From: Porites lobata
Lineage: Eukaryota; Cnidaria; Anthozoa; Scleractinia; Poritidae
Direction of reading: 5' to 3'
NCBI GenBank assembly: GCA_942486035.1
Contig: CALNXK010000122.1
Location: 1,391,001 to 1,455,000, forward strand
Length of the DNA: 64,000 bases
The notes under the pieces were generated by a model, which saw only the letters and a program-made list of their open reading frames with translations, had not been told where the DNA came from and made no database searches. Made by a program: the position numbers and the translations under genes. This document shows positions 11,268 to 27,000 of the stretch, piece by piece. Position 1 is the stretch's first letter. Each line of letters opens with the position of its first letter.

Positions 11268-12064
11268 TTATTCCATGTCAATGTACTTGAGGATTTGCGA
11301 TTGGCCAGAGCTAAAGTAATTATCCAAAGTAATCACTGTTTAGTTGCATAAAAAAGCCAGTAAACAGTAAAAGCAAATACATGTACATCACTGAAGTTTC
11401 TTTACCCAGTTTTGCAAACGGTGTTCCAAAAATATTACAAAGGAAAGAAAAATTCATTTTTTTTGGTAAAATCTATCTACGCAGACTTTGGCCTCGATTC
11501 CAAGGGACAGAAAAAAAACTCTTTTATATTCTTGAAATTGAAGAGGTGACATGGTAAAAAGATTGGAGATTTACTTGAAAACTAGAGAAAAATGAACTGT
11601 ACTACTGTTTGTTGAGTTACTGTTGTTGTAGTCAATTTATCGGTTTACAAAAAAAATTGCGGCGATGCCACGCACCAATACAGGATTATCGAAAGCCAAA
11701 CGACTTTCGCGCCGAACTGAAATTTGCATTTTCCTCAATATTGTCCGAGCAATTAAAATGCTCTTGAGATAGTTTAAGTTACACTCAAAAACGGCGAGGC
11801 ATCTGGCCGCAGGCGCAAAGCCTTGTCATTGTTTTGTTGGTGTTTGTTTGCCAAATTCAAAATAGCCGCTAGCCAATCAAAATGTACTGGTAGACAATAC
11901 TACATGATTGACAGATTCAAGATAATGGGGTTCAAAACTGAAGCCCTACACGAGAGTTCATGCGGTCGAGAAAAGGATGCCTCTAAAACTCGGAAGAGTT
12001 TTGCGATGCTGGAGGTTATGTGAATTAAACCGGTAGCATAAGTGTGCAAAGACCGTGTTTTGGT
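11268..12064. other. Region upstream of the BRSK gene; presumed promoter and 5' UTR
   Basis: This AT-rich stretch separates the foldback element from the kinase start codon. The gene's promoter and 5' UTR should lie here, but I cannot identify a TATA box, initiator or upstream non-coding exon with confidence. Confidence 0.35.
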
Positions 12065-15000
12065 ATGGCGGGATGTGATATTAGATCTGTGGGACCTTAT
12101 GTACTAGAAGGAACTTTGGGTAGAGGACAGACTGGTATGGAACAACATTCGTAAAGTTTCGATCCTTCAATTTTCCAAGCACAGTTTTAATAGCCTTCTC
12201 TGTTCTACAGGACTGGTTAAACTTGGAATCAATTGTGTGACGAAAAAGAAGGTTGCAGTTAAAATAATTGACAGAACGAAGCTTAGCGAGCAAGTTTTAA
12301 GCAAGGTAATTTTTGCCTATTAGTCCTTTCGTTAGTAAAACTTTGCAATAAAATATCAAAGATTCTCGAAAAGTCGAACATGTAAACATGCAATTTGCAT
12401 GTGATTTAGCGATGAAAATAACCAACGGCCTGTCAGTGCAGCATTTACATTTTAATTTAAAAATTTTATCCTTCAACGGCTTCACGTTTTATAGACAGGC
12501 AATATCTGTGAATCGACAATGAGAAACAGATTTTCACATCCTAGCTGCAGTGCTCCGAAATTCTCTTCAATATGCATGTACATGTTTTGCTTATAAACAT
12601 TTCATTTTTGGCCCAATTTTTTTGTTATAGCTTCCTTGTTTGAAATATTTATGAGTATCTGGCTTACTTTGTTTCCCTTGGATATTGCACGGATTTTCAT
12701 TCGCTTTGCGTTTATTGAGGTTAAGAGGCGAAAAATCAAGGATGTATTTAAAGCTCGTTGGTAGCTAGTCTTCCGTGACAAAAATTTACGTTTTGAATCG
12801 TTGTTCCGCCAAGTACATGACAGATGACGGTAATTTTGACGTAAAGTAAAAATTCAAAACAAATATTCGCCTTTTTATTTCCAAAACAAAGAGAATTTTC
12901 AGCTGTTTTACTAAGTATGCAAGATTACTATCCATTTCGCTTGAAATACTGTACATTTCACATAGCCTCCGATAGATTTTGTCTTTTTTTGCTGAAGCCT
13001 ACCAAATGTCCAAATTGGTTTGGAATAGGTCTTTCCAGTTGTAATAATAATACAAAGAGAAATTTTCCAGAAATTGCTTCCGTTAATTTTCACGTCCAAT
13101 TTTGTTAGTTTTTGCCCATTAACTAATATTTTTTCAACAAACCTGTTCACATTGGGGTTCTACGACAGCCTGTACTTTGTACATTTTAATGAAGATTTCA
13201 TCAATTTCAGCTATCGATAGTTTGGCCGTTGACAACTAGTCCGACCAAAAGGTTCTTGCAATTGCGTCGTTCATAAGAATACAAATAGTTTTCTTACAAT
13301 TATTTTTTCTTTAAAATTCATAATTTCAACTTTTTCACTCATGCACAAAGATTCGTTTATGTCACCTTATTATTAATTCGCTAAAAATTTGTATTAGTGG
13401 TATGGAAACCGATTCAGAATGTAGTTGATATTGAAATGGGACATGTATGTTATTGCAATGCTTCAAATAACAGCTGCGTCACACAACATCACCGTGCTGC
13501 GTGTAGCTGCAAATTTTATCATTTTCCTTAGACATCGTTGTTTCGTCAGGCCTTTTTATTTAGTTCACCTGGATATAAGCAACTTTACACCACTCTTGTG
13601 TCAGACGTGTTTCTCCTTCCTGACCCTGGGTCCTAAACAGTATTTAAAAGACTTAAAAATAATGCTCAAGGTGGTTTTTAATCCCATCTGAAATTCTCTT
13701 ATCATAAGAAAATATGGGGTAATTTGTAAGGAGAATTGAGCAGCTTATCAGAAGACACTTTGGGCATTTTTTAAAGTAGTACTCTCTAGTTTATATCTAC
13801 ATGAGGAAGTTGTGAATTAGGTTTAACACTCAGTCCCGTACGTTAAAAAGCAATCATAATCGGGAGTAATCAATTTGCTACTCTGTAACTTTTCATTTTT
13901 TTAAAAAAATATGATGTGAAAAGACAGATAATTTTTGTCTTGCCAAACAGAACAGCAGGTAGTACTTAAAGAGTACTTCAAGAGTTTTTATCAGTTTGAA
14001 CTCCAAGGGGATGAGTGTCTTCTGTGCAACAGTTAAGGTCCTTGCTTCGAATTTCTCATTCCAAATAGTAGCCTGTGCTTTGGGGGTTTCCACTGCACAT
14101 TTTATATGGTTTTATTTTATACATGGTTTATTTTGCATAATTTTCCTTTCTTCAATACTCATTTTGTACTTCTACATAACTATGCATAAAAACAACAGAA
14201 CATTTAAAAATGAACCAAGAATATTATTATGTGCTAGTTTTTTAAAACAGACCAGAAAAAAAAATGATGTGATGTAATAGTTTTATTTCTTTATTAATAT
14301 TAAATACATTTTACAGTGAATCTGCAAGTAAAGAGAAGAAAAACCATGACTTAAAAACCATAGGTGAAAATTAATGCTTTAATTGCTGAACCTTAAGCGC
14401 ATAACAGTGCTGTTACAATGAGAATTGCCATGACAACGAGAACCAATATGAATATTTATTGGAATCCTTTAAGTCAAAATTTTAGCTTCTTCTTTAAAGT
14501 GTAGTTTTCATGTCTCTCCCTTGATAAAAACAATACTTACTGGAAGAAAAAATACAGTTTTTATCCAAGATTTGAGTTTTTTGAAATTGCATGACTTTCT
14601 TGCTAGATTCAGAAGTAAATAAGGAAACCACTTATTTTTAATTTCCTACAAAATAATGAAAACATTTTGTCCTTTAATGTAGGTCAAATGACAGAATGGA
14701 ATTCACCTGTATTTACTTTTAGAGTGTCTGAGTTGGAAAAAGATAAATAAAGGCTGAAATGTCATTCAGTGATCAGTAAGATCATAAGGAAGTAAAAGCA
14801 GAGTATAGCATATTGTTTTACATGTTTTTCATATTTAAACGCTGATAATTTGCATTAAATTAAGTGTCAGGTTTTGATTGCCCAGTGACATACTAGGTTA
14901 AAAAGGTTTTGATTAATTTAAAGGGTTTCACATGTTTTTAGCGTTTTTTATGTAAACCAAAAACAGATATGCTGTGAGCTCAATTTTTTTTTTTCGCAAT

Positions 15001-18000
15001 AAATTTAACTACAAAAAAATCGCCCTCTCAAATAAAAAGATATTTTCTTAAGCTGAAGAACTTTTCCTTGAAGATATTTTGTTTTAAGGTGCATGACTGT
15101 GTTCAAATATGTCCATAGTTGTACATGGGTCAAAACCTAGTTCTCAAAAAAAATCCAAAGTAAGCCAATTCATCTTCCCTTTAATGGACTTCTATTTTAT
15201 AACATAACAATTTGATGGGTTTTTGATGAAGTTCTTTCTCAGATCAGTGGATCGACTCACAGACTGTTTTTTCATTCTGATGAAGGCTTGAAAGAGACTG
15301 TAATCCTCTGGTGAATTTAACTGTTGACAGTGACAGTCATAGTCTTATAACTTGTTATGGCCTTTTCCTTAACTGAAGTAATATTCTCCTGCTGATGTTA
15401 ACAATAAAAAATTGGGCTCTAGATTATTGGTTCTGTTTTATTTGTTATTTATCAAAAATGAAAAATAATAATTCAAATTTTTCCCTTTTTTTGCTTTAAG
15501 TGTTCAGAGTCATACGTGCCAACAGACTATACCCTGCTGTGTGGTGCTTTAATTTTGCATTTTGCTTGAAAGAGAGGAACTCATTGTGCCAGCAACATTT
15601 TTTTAAATTTTTATATTTCACTTATTAGACCTGTTGGTTTGTTGTATTGATAGTTTGTCATGAAACTGTAAACTTAACAACCGAATTAAAGAATCAAATG
15701 TTTACTCAGGAGCCTGAATTATTATATTAATAGGCCTTGACTTTATTGAAAGTTGGAATGTGTAAATCAGACTTTTTTAGTTAAGCTTAATAAATAAGTA
15801 TAAATTGTAGGCATGTATAAAATAGGTTGCTTTGTGAGTTTAGAGAGAATTGTTAAAATCAATCAATCTTACATTGTAATCCCCAAGTGTTTTGTTCTTT
15901 AATGGAAGGAAATATTTCATGATATTATTTTAAGCTTCACATATACACTTTATCAATTAACAAGAACGAGCAATGGTATAGGTAGTTTATGCCAGAAAAT
16001 CAGGCTGTTTTGATTTTCTGGCTGTGCACTTTTGAAATGGCGACAAGAATCCCCTAGTGTGCCAAACAGGATGTGTTGGTTACTTACTGTTGAGTGGCAC
16101 TGTACCAATATTCTGAAACAGTTAAACCACCAAAATTCAGCTTAGGAAATGCGTGACAGAAAATTGTTTGAAGAAAAGCATGCAAAGCTGGGAGGTTAGG
16201 AACCTACATGTAAAAGTCCTTGTAATAGTTGAGGGGCAAGTGTTTATTTTCGTTTTGGTCAAAACCTGTTTTTTTTGTAACTTTGCCAAGCCTTCACATG
16301 CCTGATTTTTGATGTTTAACTTTAATTTCACACCTAGAACAAAAGCCAGCATAGATCTTAACCAGTAAACAACAGTTTGGGTAGTTTTGTTTCTTCTTGC
16401 TCAGATGGTGATCAGAATTATGGTGCAACTAGGTTCAAACGGGATTTTTAACCAAAATCAGGTGGGGCTGACAATAAGGACTCGTTTTCAATCTTTTCCG
16501 CGGCTAGCTGAACATGCAAAGACCATGTTTGGAGTGGAAAAAAATTCAGTGTTATGTAAAGTACCATAGGTAAATGCATGTTTATAGAAACACTTGACAT
16601 GGTTGTACATCCAAGAGTAATTATGAAAATATATTGACTTCGGTCCCTTCTTTCAGGTTGAAAGGGAAATTGCCATCATGAAGCTGATAGAGCACCCACA
16701 TGTCCTTGGTTTATATGATGTTTATGAAAGCAAAAAACACTTGTGAGTATATACCCTCATTCGTACCTCTGAAGTAACAGGTATGCACGGCTGTTATCTT
16801 GTAACTTACATTATAGTATTGGGAGAGGGGAACAGGGAGTTCCAAACCTCTCTCCTCTTATAAATAACGTCCATGGTTCCTTCCCCTTGCCTTCTTCCAT
16901 TTAACCCTTTTTCAGGCACAAAATAAGTGTTGCTGCATAATTCCCCCCTACTTGTCCCACTTCCCACCCTTTTCTCTCCCACTTCCTGCTCTTCTCCCAC
17001 TCTCTATTCTTCCTGGCTCCCCCACCCCCTTTTCTCCCCACTGTATTAGCCAGGATTTAATTATCTTCTCGTGTTCAGTGGGGTCCAGGGGAATGTTTCC
17101 CCAGGAGCAATTTGGAAAAGAAAGCCTCTTAAGCATGGTTTCCATATGATTGCTGCGATCACTTTGAAAAAAAAGTTCAGCGATATAGCGATCATATGGA
17201 AACCACTTTCCAGCAATCATAGCAATTCACTGACAACGATTGCTGAGATGGAAAAAGTTCTATCTCGGCGATCGTTGTCTCTGCGATCGCAACAATCGCT
17301 GGAAAGAGGTTTCCATATGATCGCTATGATCGTAGCGATCATATAGAAACCAGGCTTTAGATGAATGTATTTTCAACATTTCGAAGCAGCAATAGGACTT
17401 TCTTCAAAAGGTTATTTTGTCCTATATTTTCATTTTTTTGGACTGAAAATAAGTCACATAAATGTCCAAATTTAAGGGTTGAGGGTTTGACTTGTACCTT
17501 CTCTTTTAGGTTTCTTGTATTGGAACATGTGTCTGGAGGCGAACTTTTTGACTACTTGGTAAAACGAGGAAGACTTCCCTTGGGAGAGGTATTTTTTCTG
17601 ACTAATGTTTGGTCTTGCTTGCCTTTTAATCCACTGCTAACATTTTCATTGTCTGAAATTTAATTGCATTGTGCAGAATTACTTGTATGAAGTTAACAAG
17701 GTTTTCTTAATTTGTAAATGTTTGTATTTTAAGGCAAGGCGTTTTTTTGCTCAGATGATTTCTGCTGTTGACTTCTGCCATAAACATTGTATCTGGTAAG
17801 TAAAAAGTTTGCTTTGGTTTGATTGCTGATGTGCACTTCAGTAAACTATCCATCTGATACTCCTTCTTAATCTCTTTTAATCCTTTGATCCCCAATATCC
17901 ACATAAAAATTCTCCAAACTGATCTCTATAGATTTGTTGGAAAGTTAGTTAAGAGAATTTGTTAAAAAAATCAAGATATTTTCTCCTTAATGATCAGTTT

Positions 18001-21000
18001 ATAAATTCTCATAACCTTTCTATTTGATTAAGCATTGATATTGTTATGTGAAAATTTATGTTGGTCACACTTGGGACTTAAAGGGTTAAGGGCTAAAATA
18101 TACATGTATACTGGAGCAGAAGCATCCACAATCTGGGTCTGGTGTCGCTTTACTTTGAAACATGACAGTATATATTAAAGGTAGATAAATTACCCTATGC
18201 ATATATATATTTTTTTTCATTTTTCCTAACAGCCACAGAGACTTAAAGCCAGAAAATCTACTTCTTGACAAGAAGATGAACATCAAAGTTGCAGACTTTG
18301 GAATGGCATCTTTGCAGGTGACTAATATCTGTGTTTAAGCTTTACTTTCCTTGCAGGGTCTTAGCATGATGGGTGTCTGCCACCATCCTGTGAATGGCCA
18401 GATTTTGGCAGCAAATTATTTTTTTTGTGGTTTAAGTAACTTCCTGCATGAGGGACAGAATATGAGTTAAGGGTTATTGGGACAAATGTGAAAATTGTCT
18501 TTGTCCAAAGAGGCTTCTCTCTCAATCTATTATTCAAAATATTCTTGGAGTTCGTGGCCCCAGACCCCCTCCCCTTTCTTATGGGTGGGACCTCTAGTCC
18601 CTTTATTCCTTGGGGATACCCACTTAAACGTCCAACATTACAGGTGTATTATAACAAATATGCTTTTTCAGGCTTTCTAGAATCGAAGGACTAGTTTTGA
18701 AATTCCAGGTTCTGTAACAAATATCTACATTAAACCCATAATACAACTTGTACAGAACTGTAGAGAATTAATTTTTCCTTCTTAAAGGACTCAATCTAGG
18801 ATTTTTGTACCCTCCAGGTTGGAGATAATGCCATGCTGGAAACAAGTTGTGGGTTAGTTACTTAGTAACTTGATTACTGCTACAGTAATTTATAATATTG
18901 TAGAGAGTTTGCATTTATTTTTCAAATTATGTTTCTCAATAATATTATTTAAGCTTTACTTAAGGGATGTTTGTTTTTCATTTTCCTCTCTTTTCCTGAT
19001 TAAACAATGCCATTTTAAAAACAAAACTTGGTAAGGTGGACCGAGCTGCTGTATGAATATGCAGAACAGACTTTATGCCTTTATGAAGAAAAAAAAAATG
19101 TTATTACTTTTTCTTGACAACTGTCTATTTTGCTCTTATACTGTCTATAAGAATTTTTATGCTAATATCTGAGGAACATAACTGTAACCTCCCCTTCTAC
19201 CCAACATTTATTTTGGGCCCTGAAAATCTGGTACATGTATGTATTATACAAATTCTGAATTATTTTGTGAGTGAGCAAACCTTTAGCACATGCGGTATTT
19301 TTTTTTCTGTGAGTGCACGGTTGTTATTTAAATTATATTATGGAATATAATTTTGAAATCAAATGTGTGGGTCTATTTAATATCTGGTTCAGAATTTATC
19401 TCCCTTGTGTAAACTTGAAATATGAGTCATGACACATACATGTACACATACCATACCCAGAAACAAAGGGAAATAAATTTTGAACCAGGAGTGAAATTGA
19501 AGCGATTGTGGAATTAATTATTATTAGTTAAATGTAGTTCTTTTTCAGTAATAATTTTCAAGATGCATACATGTATTACTGGTACACTGTACATTGTTTC
19601 ATCCATAGGTCACCCCATTATGCCTGTCCAGAAGTCATCCGGGTAAGTTAAGCATCTTGTATCAGCATATGAATACTGTTCATGCATTTGCATAAACAGC
19701 TGTTTGTTGATATATATACATGTAATATTTTGTACATGTAATTACGGGACTTTGTAGTTAATGGTGGTAACGATCACAGCTAATGTCTATAGTTCTTCTT
19801 ACCGCCTGCAACCGCTTGAAGGTTTACTAAAATTTAACAAGAATGCTCTCACAGTGGCATTCAGTCTCACTTGCTTGGAGGTTTAATTCTACATGAAAGA
19901 GGATTTCCTTGCTAAAGGCTTTTTAATTCCTACTTTATCGACGTCACATATTCTTCAGGTCATTAATGTTTTATTTGTTTGTGAATTGATTTAGTACGCG
20001 TGATAGCGACAACCGGAAATACATCTGAGGGCACAGGCTATGCGCCTGTATAAACATAAAAAATTCACTTGGGCCTCAATTCCAGACAATTACATCATTG
20101 CCAGAGATCAAAAAAGTGACTTACATGCCACATTATTTCAATCATCACCGAAAATAAACTGCAGGCTCATCACAAGATCCATTTGCATACAGTGAATGTT
20201 TACAACACCTGACCATCGTTTTGATCTGATCCGATCAAGGAAATAAATGAACATGTGGAAAAGTAGTAAAGAATACACAGCTTTTCTTTTTATGGGCTAC
20301 GCATTGTGGGAAGAGAACATTAAAGGCAGAGTATTATTGGAATCAATGTTCGAAAATGTTGTCTAAAGATAACAATGGCCGATTTGCATCGTACAAGAGG
20401 TCTTAAAATGAGGGAATGACCTTTCAAAGAACTTAGCTCTTAAATTTCCCAGTGAGGATGGGGCCATGTCCCTCACTCCAATGCCCCCTCCCCTCCCCTC
20501 CCCGCTAGGAAAAGGCACCTCTGGCGCATTTATTGCCTTACAGCCATGAATGGTCCCTTACCTGCTGAGCTAAAATTTAGGGAAAATGCTGTATATGTAC
20601 CTAATTATAACTTTTGTCCCCTCAGGGAGAAAAATATGATGGTCGTAAGGCAGATGTTTGGAGCTGTGGTGTTATTTTGTATGCTCTGTTAGTGGTAAGT
20701 TCAGGGACTGTATTAATTTTCCAACATTGTAAACACTTACTCGGCTTATTGTGATCTGTTAAAAAATAATATTATTAAGAAAAACCTGTTGTGAAGTATG
20801 ACTGGACTTAATATTGTTGTACCTAAAAGAAAACTAGGGCATAATTCATTTAACCAAATTTTAAGTGTTATGGTGCCGAATAGAATTCATTTTTTGACAA
20901 GTCTTGTTTTGGTCCCCTCAAGGATAAATTTGGAACCCAGATATGCTTGAAATTGTGGTGTTACATCCCTATTTCAAAACTGATTATTCTCTTTGTGGCT

Positions 21001-24000
21001 GAATTTCCAACATGTTGGTATTGGTAAATAAACAGGAATGATCAAAGGTAATGGCAAATAATTATTGTCAACAATACTGGTTCAACCAAGAAAGGAAGTC
21101 CACCTGCAAAGGTGGCATTTTTTTTCTTAAACTTTACTGGTTGAACCGAAGCAATCCATTTGGTTTTGGACTCTCGGAATTTTGTTTGAATAAACTGTGC
21201 CCAGTGTGGTACATTGTAGTTATTCTAGCTATTAGTTCAGGTTGTTCCCCCAAAGCAGCAATTTTTTTACTTGTCCTTAATATCTATATAGGGTGCTCTT
21301 CCCTTTGATGATGAAAATCTGCGCAATCTGTTGGAGAAAGTAAGTTCATGCCATGCATACTGTTCTGTTGTGATGCAGTATAATAACGTTATCTGTTTAC
21401 ATGTAATTCACACTATTATTGGTAACAATTCAGTTTTGATTAACAGAAAAAAGAAACCTGGCAGCAGTTGTATTTCATTTTGTGGTGGCAGTTCAAGAAC
21501 AATTTTTTAAACTTAACTGAAGTGAAAAATGGGCTTCAGTTGTCCGCGAGTCTGTTAACAATCAATTTCTTTTTTGCCAAACGAAACACGTGTCTGGGAC
21601 TTGCTTCCCTACCCTTCTGAGTTTTTTTCCCCTACTCCCAGAGTCTAAACGGACGGACATGTACGGTGACATCATAACCAAATTTTCTTGCATGCATAGA
21701 TTACCAAATTATCTTAACAATGGGGCTTTGTTCGCACGTGCTTCGCAAGTGCGTGTGGAGCTCCACTATAAACATTCACCCCAAAAAGTGGTCATGGTCG
21801 ATTACACAAGAAGTGGTCATTTACGAGATGTTCAATTTAAAGGCTTTCACTGTGAAAATTTTGTTGTTTGAAGACAGTGGTTGCTTTTGTACATATGGAC
21901 TTCACTGTTCTCCTTCCTTCTCCTGCTCAAACTGAAGTTTACATCCACCTCATAAAGAAGGTGCAGCACTGCACAGTTCTTACAGCTGTATTAGGTGTTA
22001 CACACATTTGCCATCTCTGCTGCCATACCTTTCATCACTGTGGTTTCTTAGTACTTAAGTTATTTTGTTGTTAATGAAAGAGGTGAGCCATGGCTTCAGC
22101 CATATTATTTCTCGTTTTCAGGTGAAGAGGGGACATTTCAGTATCCCAGTCTTCATTCCAACAGATGTCCAAGAAATGATTAAAGGCATGATTACAGTAG
22201 ACCCAGAAAAGAGAATTACAGTTAAGTACACAATCAATTTGAGCCAAATATTTAAAAAGTATGTATTGTTTTGTTTTCTTTGTTTTAGTTGAAATAACAC
22301 ATGTATGTTGTTAGCCTGGAAACTAAGATTTAGTTGTCTGTTGTAGATGGAAGCTGTAAAGAAGCATCCTTTTCTTACCAGGTATTTTAAACTTGTTTTG
22401 TCCATGTAACAAATGTTCTCTTTTAAGTTCTATTTCATATGCCTTGAGGTCAACTTCATCTACAATTTACTTGCTTCATCATATAAACTTGAATAAAAGC
22501 TGTTTAAAGCTGTTTAAAGTTTCATTTGCATTACTCTCTCCAATATTAAAATAATTTTAACCTTTGCCTTTTTTCCTTTCAGTTTCAAAGATGAACTTGC
22601 TCCTGTACCCCATGTTGCTGATGTGGTCAAGGTATCAAAATATTGTTTAATTTTTTCACCAATGCCATAACATCTTAGGGTATGGGTGTTTGCAGGTAGA
22701 CTTGCTGTACTCCAGTGTCAAAAAAATGATATCTTCTTGTGCATGATATCTACTTGGTGGAGGCAGTGTGTCCGAGTGTTGAGCGTGCTGGCCTTGTAAT
22801 TCGCAGGCCCCAAATTCAAGTTTAGCACTGACTACTGGCTGGATTTGTTCTCTGTAGTGCCGAGTTCAAATCCTTGGCCACATTTGTTAAATAGCCAACT
22901 GGTTTGCCTCCTACCAGTGTAGAGTCTTCACTGTGTTATAAAGCCTATAAGAGGGGAGGATAATTAAGTATTAAATTAAATTTTATGTCTTAAGAATAGA
23001 GAAAGTGATCTAAATAGGAGAAGGGTTTGAAAGCCTGCAGGGCAGACCCCTTAAATACGTAAGACACAGGTCTCCTCTCCCATTCTTGAACCTTCTCGTG
23101 GAAACAATGTTTCTTTCGCAATTTTTGAACGTTTATGTTGTTAATAAAAAATAAAGCTCTTAGAATACATCCCTACTATGTGTAATTACCAATGTTTTCC
23201 TGACAGACAGAAGTGATTCCCAGTAAAGATGAGGTTGATCCTGATGTGTTAAAGAGCATGTCATCACTGGGTTGCTTCAAGAACAGGGAGAAGCTTTTGT
23301 GCAATCTTTTAAAGCAAGAGTGAGTACTCTAACATTACGTTTTTAGTCGTAAAAGTTTTGTTGTATCCCTTGTAACATTAGTAAAACACAGCTCGACATT
23401 TGTTGATGAACAAATCTTGTTGCTTTTGTTCAACAAATGTTAAACGCTAAAATAGGCCATTCAGCATGCTGAACATTGTCAAGGGAGGGTACAGATGGAC
23501 TCTATACCTTGCGATAAGTTGCAATTTAATGAACAAGGGAAGCTGAAACATGAGACTATATAGTATCAAGAAAACGAATTTAGGTCGTGTAGGATCAAGT
23601 TTTGGGAAACTGAATTATCTTAAGAACTTCTTTTCTCATTGTCATTCTATAGAAAGACGATAGAAAAAGTCATTTACTTCATGTTATTGGAGAGGAAGGA
23701 AAGGTCCCCCACTCATGAAGATGCAACAGTTGCAGCCATAAAGAATATAAGAGAGATTTGTAAGTTTTTGGTTTGTCATTATTTGTCATTACTTTTGATT
23801 CTCTTGCAAATAAAACTCACTTTCGCCAGGAAGATTTTGCACTTACCGGTAGCCTCGTTTTGAAAGTGCAAGTGTTTAGAACTCGGAAATGACCTGTTTA
23901 AGTTTTTAAAGGCCATGTTACACGAAACAATTCGCAACGAAGATTTTCGGCACATCACAGCAATGCAGGATTGTTGTGACATTGTTTCAAAGTTTGACAA

Positions 24001-27000
24001 CGTCAATTCAACATTCTTGTTCTAAATATCCTCATTGCAATTCCTTCTCAATTTCTTATAGTGGAAGATGCACCAAGAAAAAGGATCGACTCTTGTGGAT
24101 CTCCAAGATTGCAAAGACCAAGGTAAGCTTAGCATTCACTGCAATATTGCAAGTACATAACATTATGGCTTTAGTCTCAGTCAAAATATTTGGGACACTT
24201 TACTGTCTTCTAGCCCTCCTAATGGTGGTGCACAAGATTTGGTGAAAAGTTAACAATTGGTTTTGGTTTTCCTTCTGATTGGATAAAAAAACCATATTGG
24301 GTAAACGCAAAACCAATTACCTTTCGACACTCAAATGAAAACCGCTCTAACTGCGATAAACCATATTGGGAGGGAGAGAAGACGGGTCAAGAGGAAAAAA
24401 AACAGCGTTCGATGGAAGTGTCTCAACTATTTTGTCTAGGACTGACTTGAACGTGGCAATATCAACGACGGCCACTGAAAGCCAAAATGTTATTTACACC
24501 TCTTTTGAAAAAATAATGATATTGTCAGCACGCTTGCCGATGTTAAAATTCTTCTGTAAATGGACACCAATTTTTGTGTGAAAAGGACGATATCAGGTGG
24601 TGTTAGTATAATACCTTTGAGGCGATGACCTTCACTTAAAACTCATTTGAAAATTGCTGTAGATTTACAGTTAATCAAGGTTTTTTATTTGTAAAACTGC
24701 ATGTAAAAATTTATTCCAAGCCTCTAAAAATTTGTAGGAAAACTTCGCTAACCGCCTCGCCTCCTGTTACCCCAAGGACAAGGGCAGAGACTTATTCTGG
24801 AGCAGGAACCAGGTTAGCAAAACTATTAATTTGCATTGTGTAAAAAGACAAAGTCAGTTACTTCGAAGTATTCTTATGAGCCAAGGGAGAAACGAGTTTA
24901 GTGGCAACCAGGGTCCTCTCCAACTCCGAGTAGGAGGGAACCCTGGGAATGAGGTTGGGTTGGTCAGGTCCGCGAAAAACAAGGTCTTCAAAGGGGGTAC
25001 CTTTTCTGTTAATAGTGGATATATAATAGGGTTAGGGGTTGGACCTCGGGCCCCCGCCCCTGGGATAAACACCTGCTGTTGTGTGACATTGTTTGCGTCA
25101 TTCATCAATGTTTTGTTACCAGCCCCCCAAAATTAGACGAACTGTTCAACTCGCTGTTTAACTCTTCAGACTTTTTTGAAGAAGAACATTTTGCAACATG
25201 TTTATTCGATTTTTCTACTAGCCAGCGCCACAGACGAAACTGAATTCTGGTTAAGTTCGGCTGCGAAAGTGAATCCTTGTTCTCTTTCCCCAACTGTGTA
25301 CCAAGATTTGAGTACGCGCCCTGAGTGGCTGTGAAAAAAGCCAATGTGGATGTGCTAATCAAGTTGAAAGGAAATGTGAAACGCACTTCCGGTAACTCGT
25401 TGAATGCGTTGAGGGCTCAGAACAAGAATCGGAGCTGCTTTGGCGACGTTACCACTGGTTTTCCCGCCAAAATGACGTCTGAGAAACAAGCGCAGAAATA
25501 CGGATGACGCGTTACTACCCAGATCTGGGTAGTGCTTCTGATTGGTTGAATAAAATTTCCCACGCGGCACGACCAATCAGAAGCATTACCCAGATCTGGG
25601 TAGTCACGCTTCATCAGTATGGAATTTCTGCGCTCGTTTCTTAGACGTCATTTGGCGGGAAAACCAGTGGCAGCGTCGCCAAGTGTCGGTTGTTTTCTGA
25701 GGCTAATTTTTCACTAGCTCTGTATTCAACAAGCCAGGTGCATGAAAGCTGAGAAGTTTGCCACCCAGACAAGAGAAGATAGACACAGAGCAGTACACTG
25801 CAGATTCTGTTGCACATGGCACATCTCTTGCACTTCAATGAACGCACTCCAGTTTCTGCCCCAAAAACAATTATTTACTTTTAAACTGGTATTTTGTTTG
25901 TTTTCGTAGAGGAGTGGACGTTTACCAACACGGAACTGTTTCTGCTATTGTTTCATTGCTTTGTATTTCAATGTTTGCAGTCCTCTGGTACATGTGAGTC
26001 CAAAGCACCAGCCGGTTTGCCGTAATGCACAACAAGAAAGTCCGCTGTCCAGTCCTCCTGAGTCGCCTTCGCACCATGCAACATCACCCCCAGGGAGCCC
26101 CTGGCGATCCCGATTCGCTAACTTTAAAAATGCGATTGTTGGCTCGCCAAGATTTCACAGGAAAAAAATTGCAAATAGTAGGTTTTGATATCTGTTGTTA
26201 ATTTAGCCTGTGTAGCTTTTTTTAGGGCGACGGGTAAAATTTCGAGGACGCGCGCGCATATGAAGGGCACTCTATAAAACCAACCAAGTAAACAACCTGG
26301 CTCCTGTCATGTAGGTTATTGCTGATATTATCTGTGGTAATGAATCGAATTGAATAGAATTAGTAGCTTTATAAACCTTGTTTTTAACTTATTTTCTCAC
26401 TATGGGTTTGAAGTAACAAGCTTGTCGTACTATCTATGTAACTCTTGTTTTTTTCTGCCCCATTGCGTTGTTTGCCTCCCAGAAAAGTGTTTTTGTACCA
26501 CGTGACTGTTTCGCTGAGGGCCTATGGCTGACGAATTCGTTCCCACTTCACCCAGCAACCTTAAGAAAGTCAGTTTATTGCGGACCTAAAAAGTAGTTTC
26601 CGGAATTTTCAAACATAAGTAAAATTTTTTAAGTTGTTTTTTGTAGTGACTAAAGTAATCAAGTTATCCATACTTTAACCTTTTTAAGTCCATGTGTAAT
26701 TAGCCTGCAAACGCAGACTTATTCAGAGAAGCAACGACCGGAAATACGTCTGCGACGTTCGCAGGCTGTATGTATAATTGGTAGCCTACCAAAAGTTAAC
26801 AGAAATCATCAGTGTTTTCGCAAAAGGTGATTATGGTTGCCACAGGTCAGGAAATGGTCAGGGAAAAAATTCTTCAAGGTCAAGGAAAAGTGAAATTTTA
26901 AGAGAATAAATATATTTATTCTTTTCCCTCTTCTTTTATTGTTTTCTATCATTTAAAATTCTTTTGTACATTTTACGGACATGAATCCTGTTGTATTGGA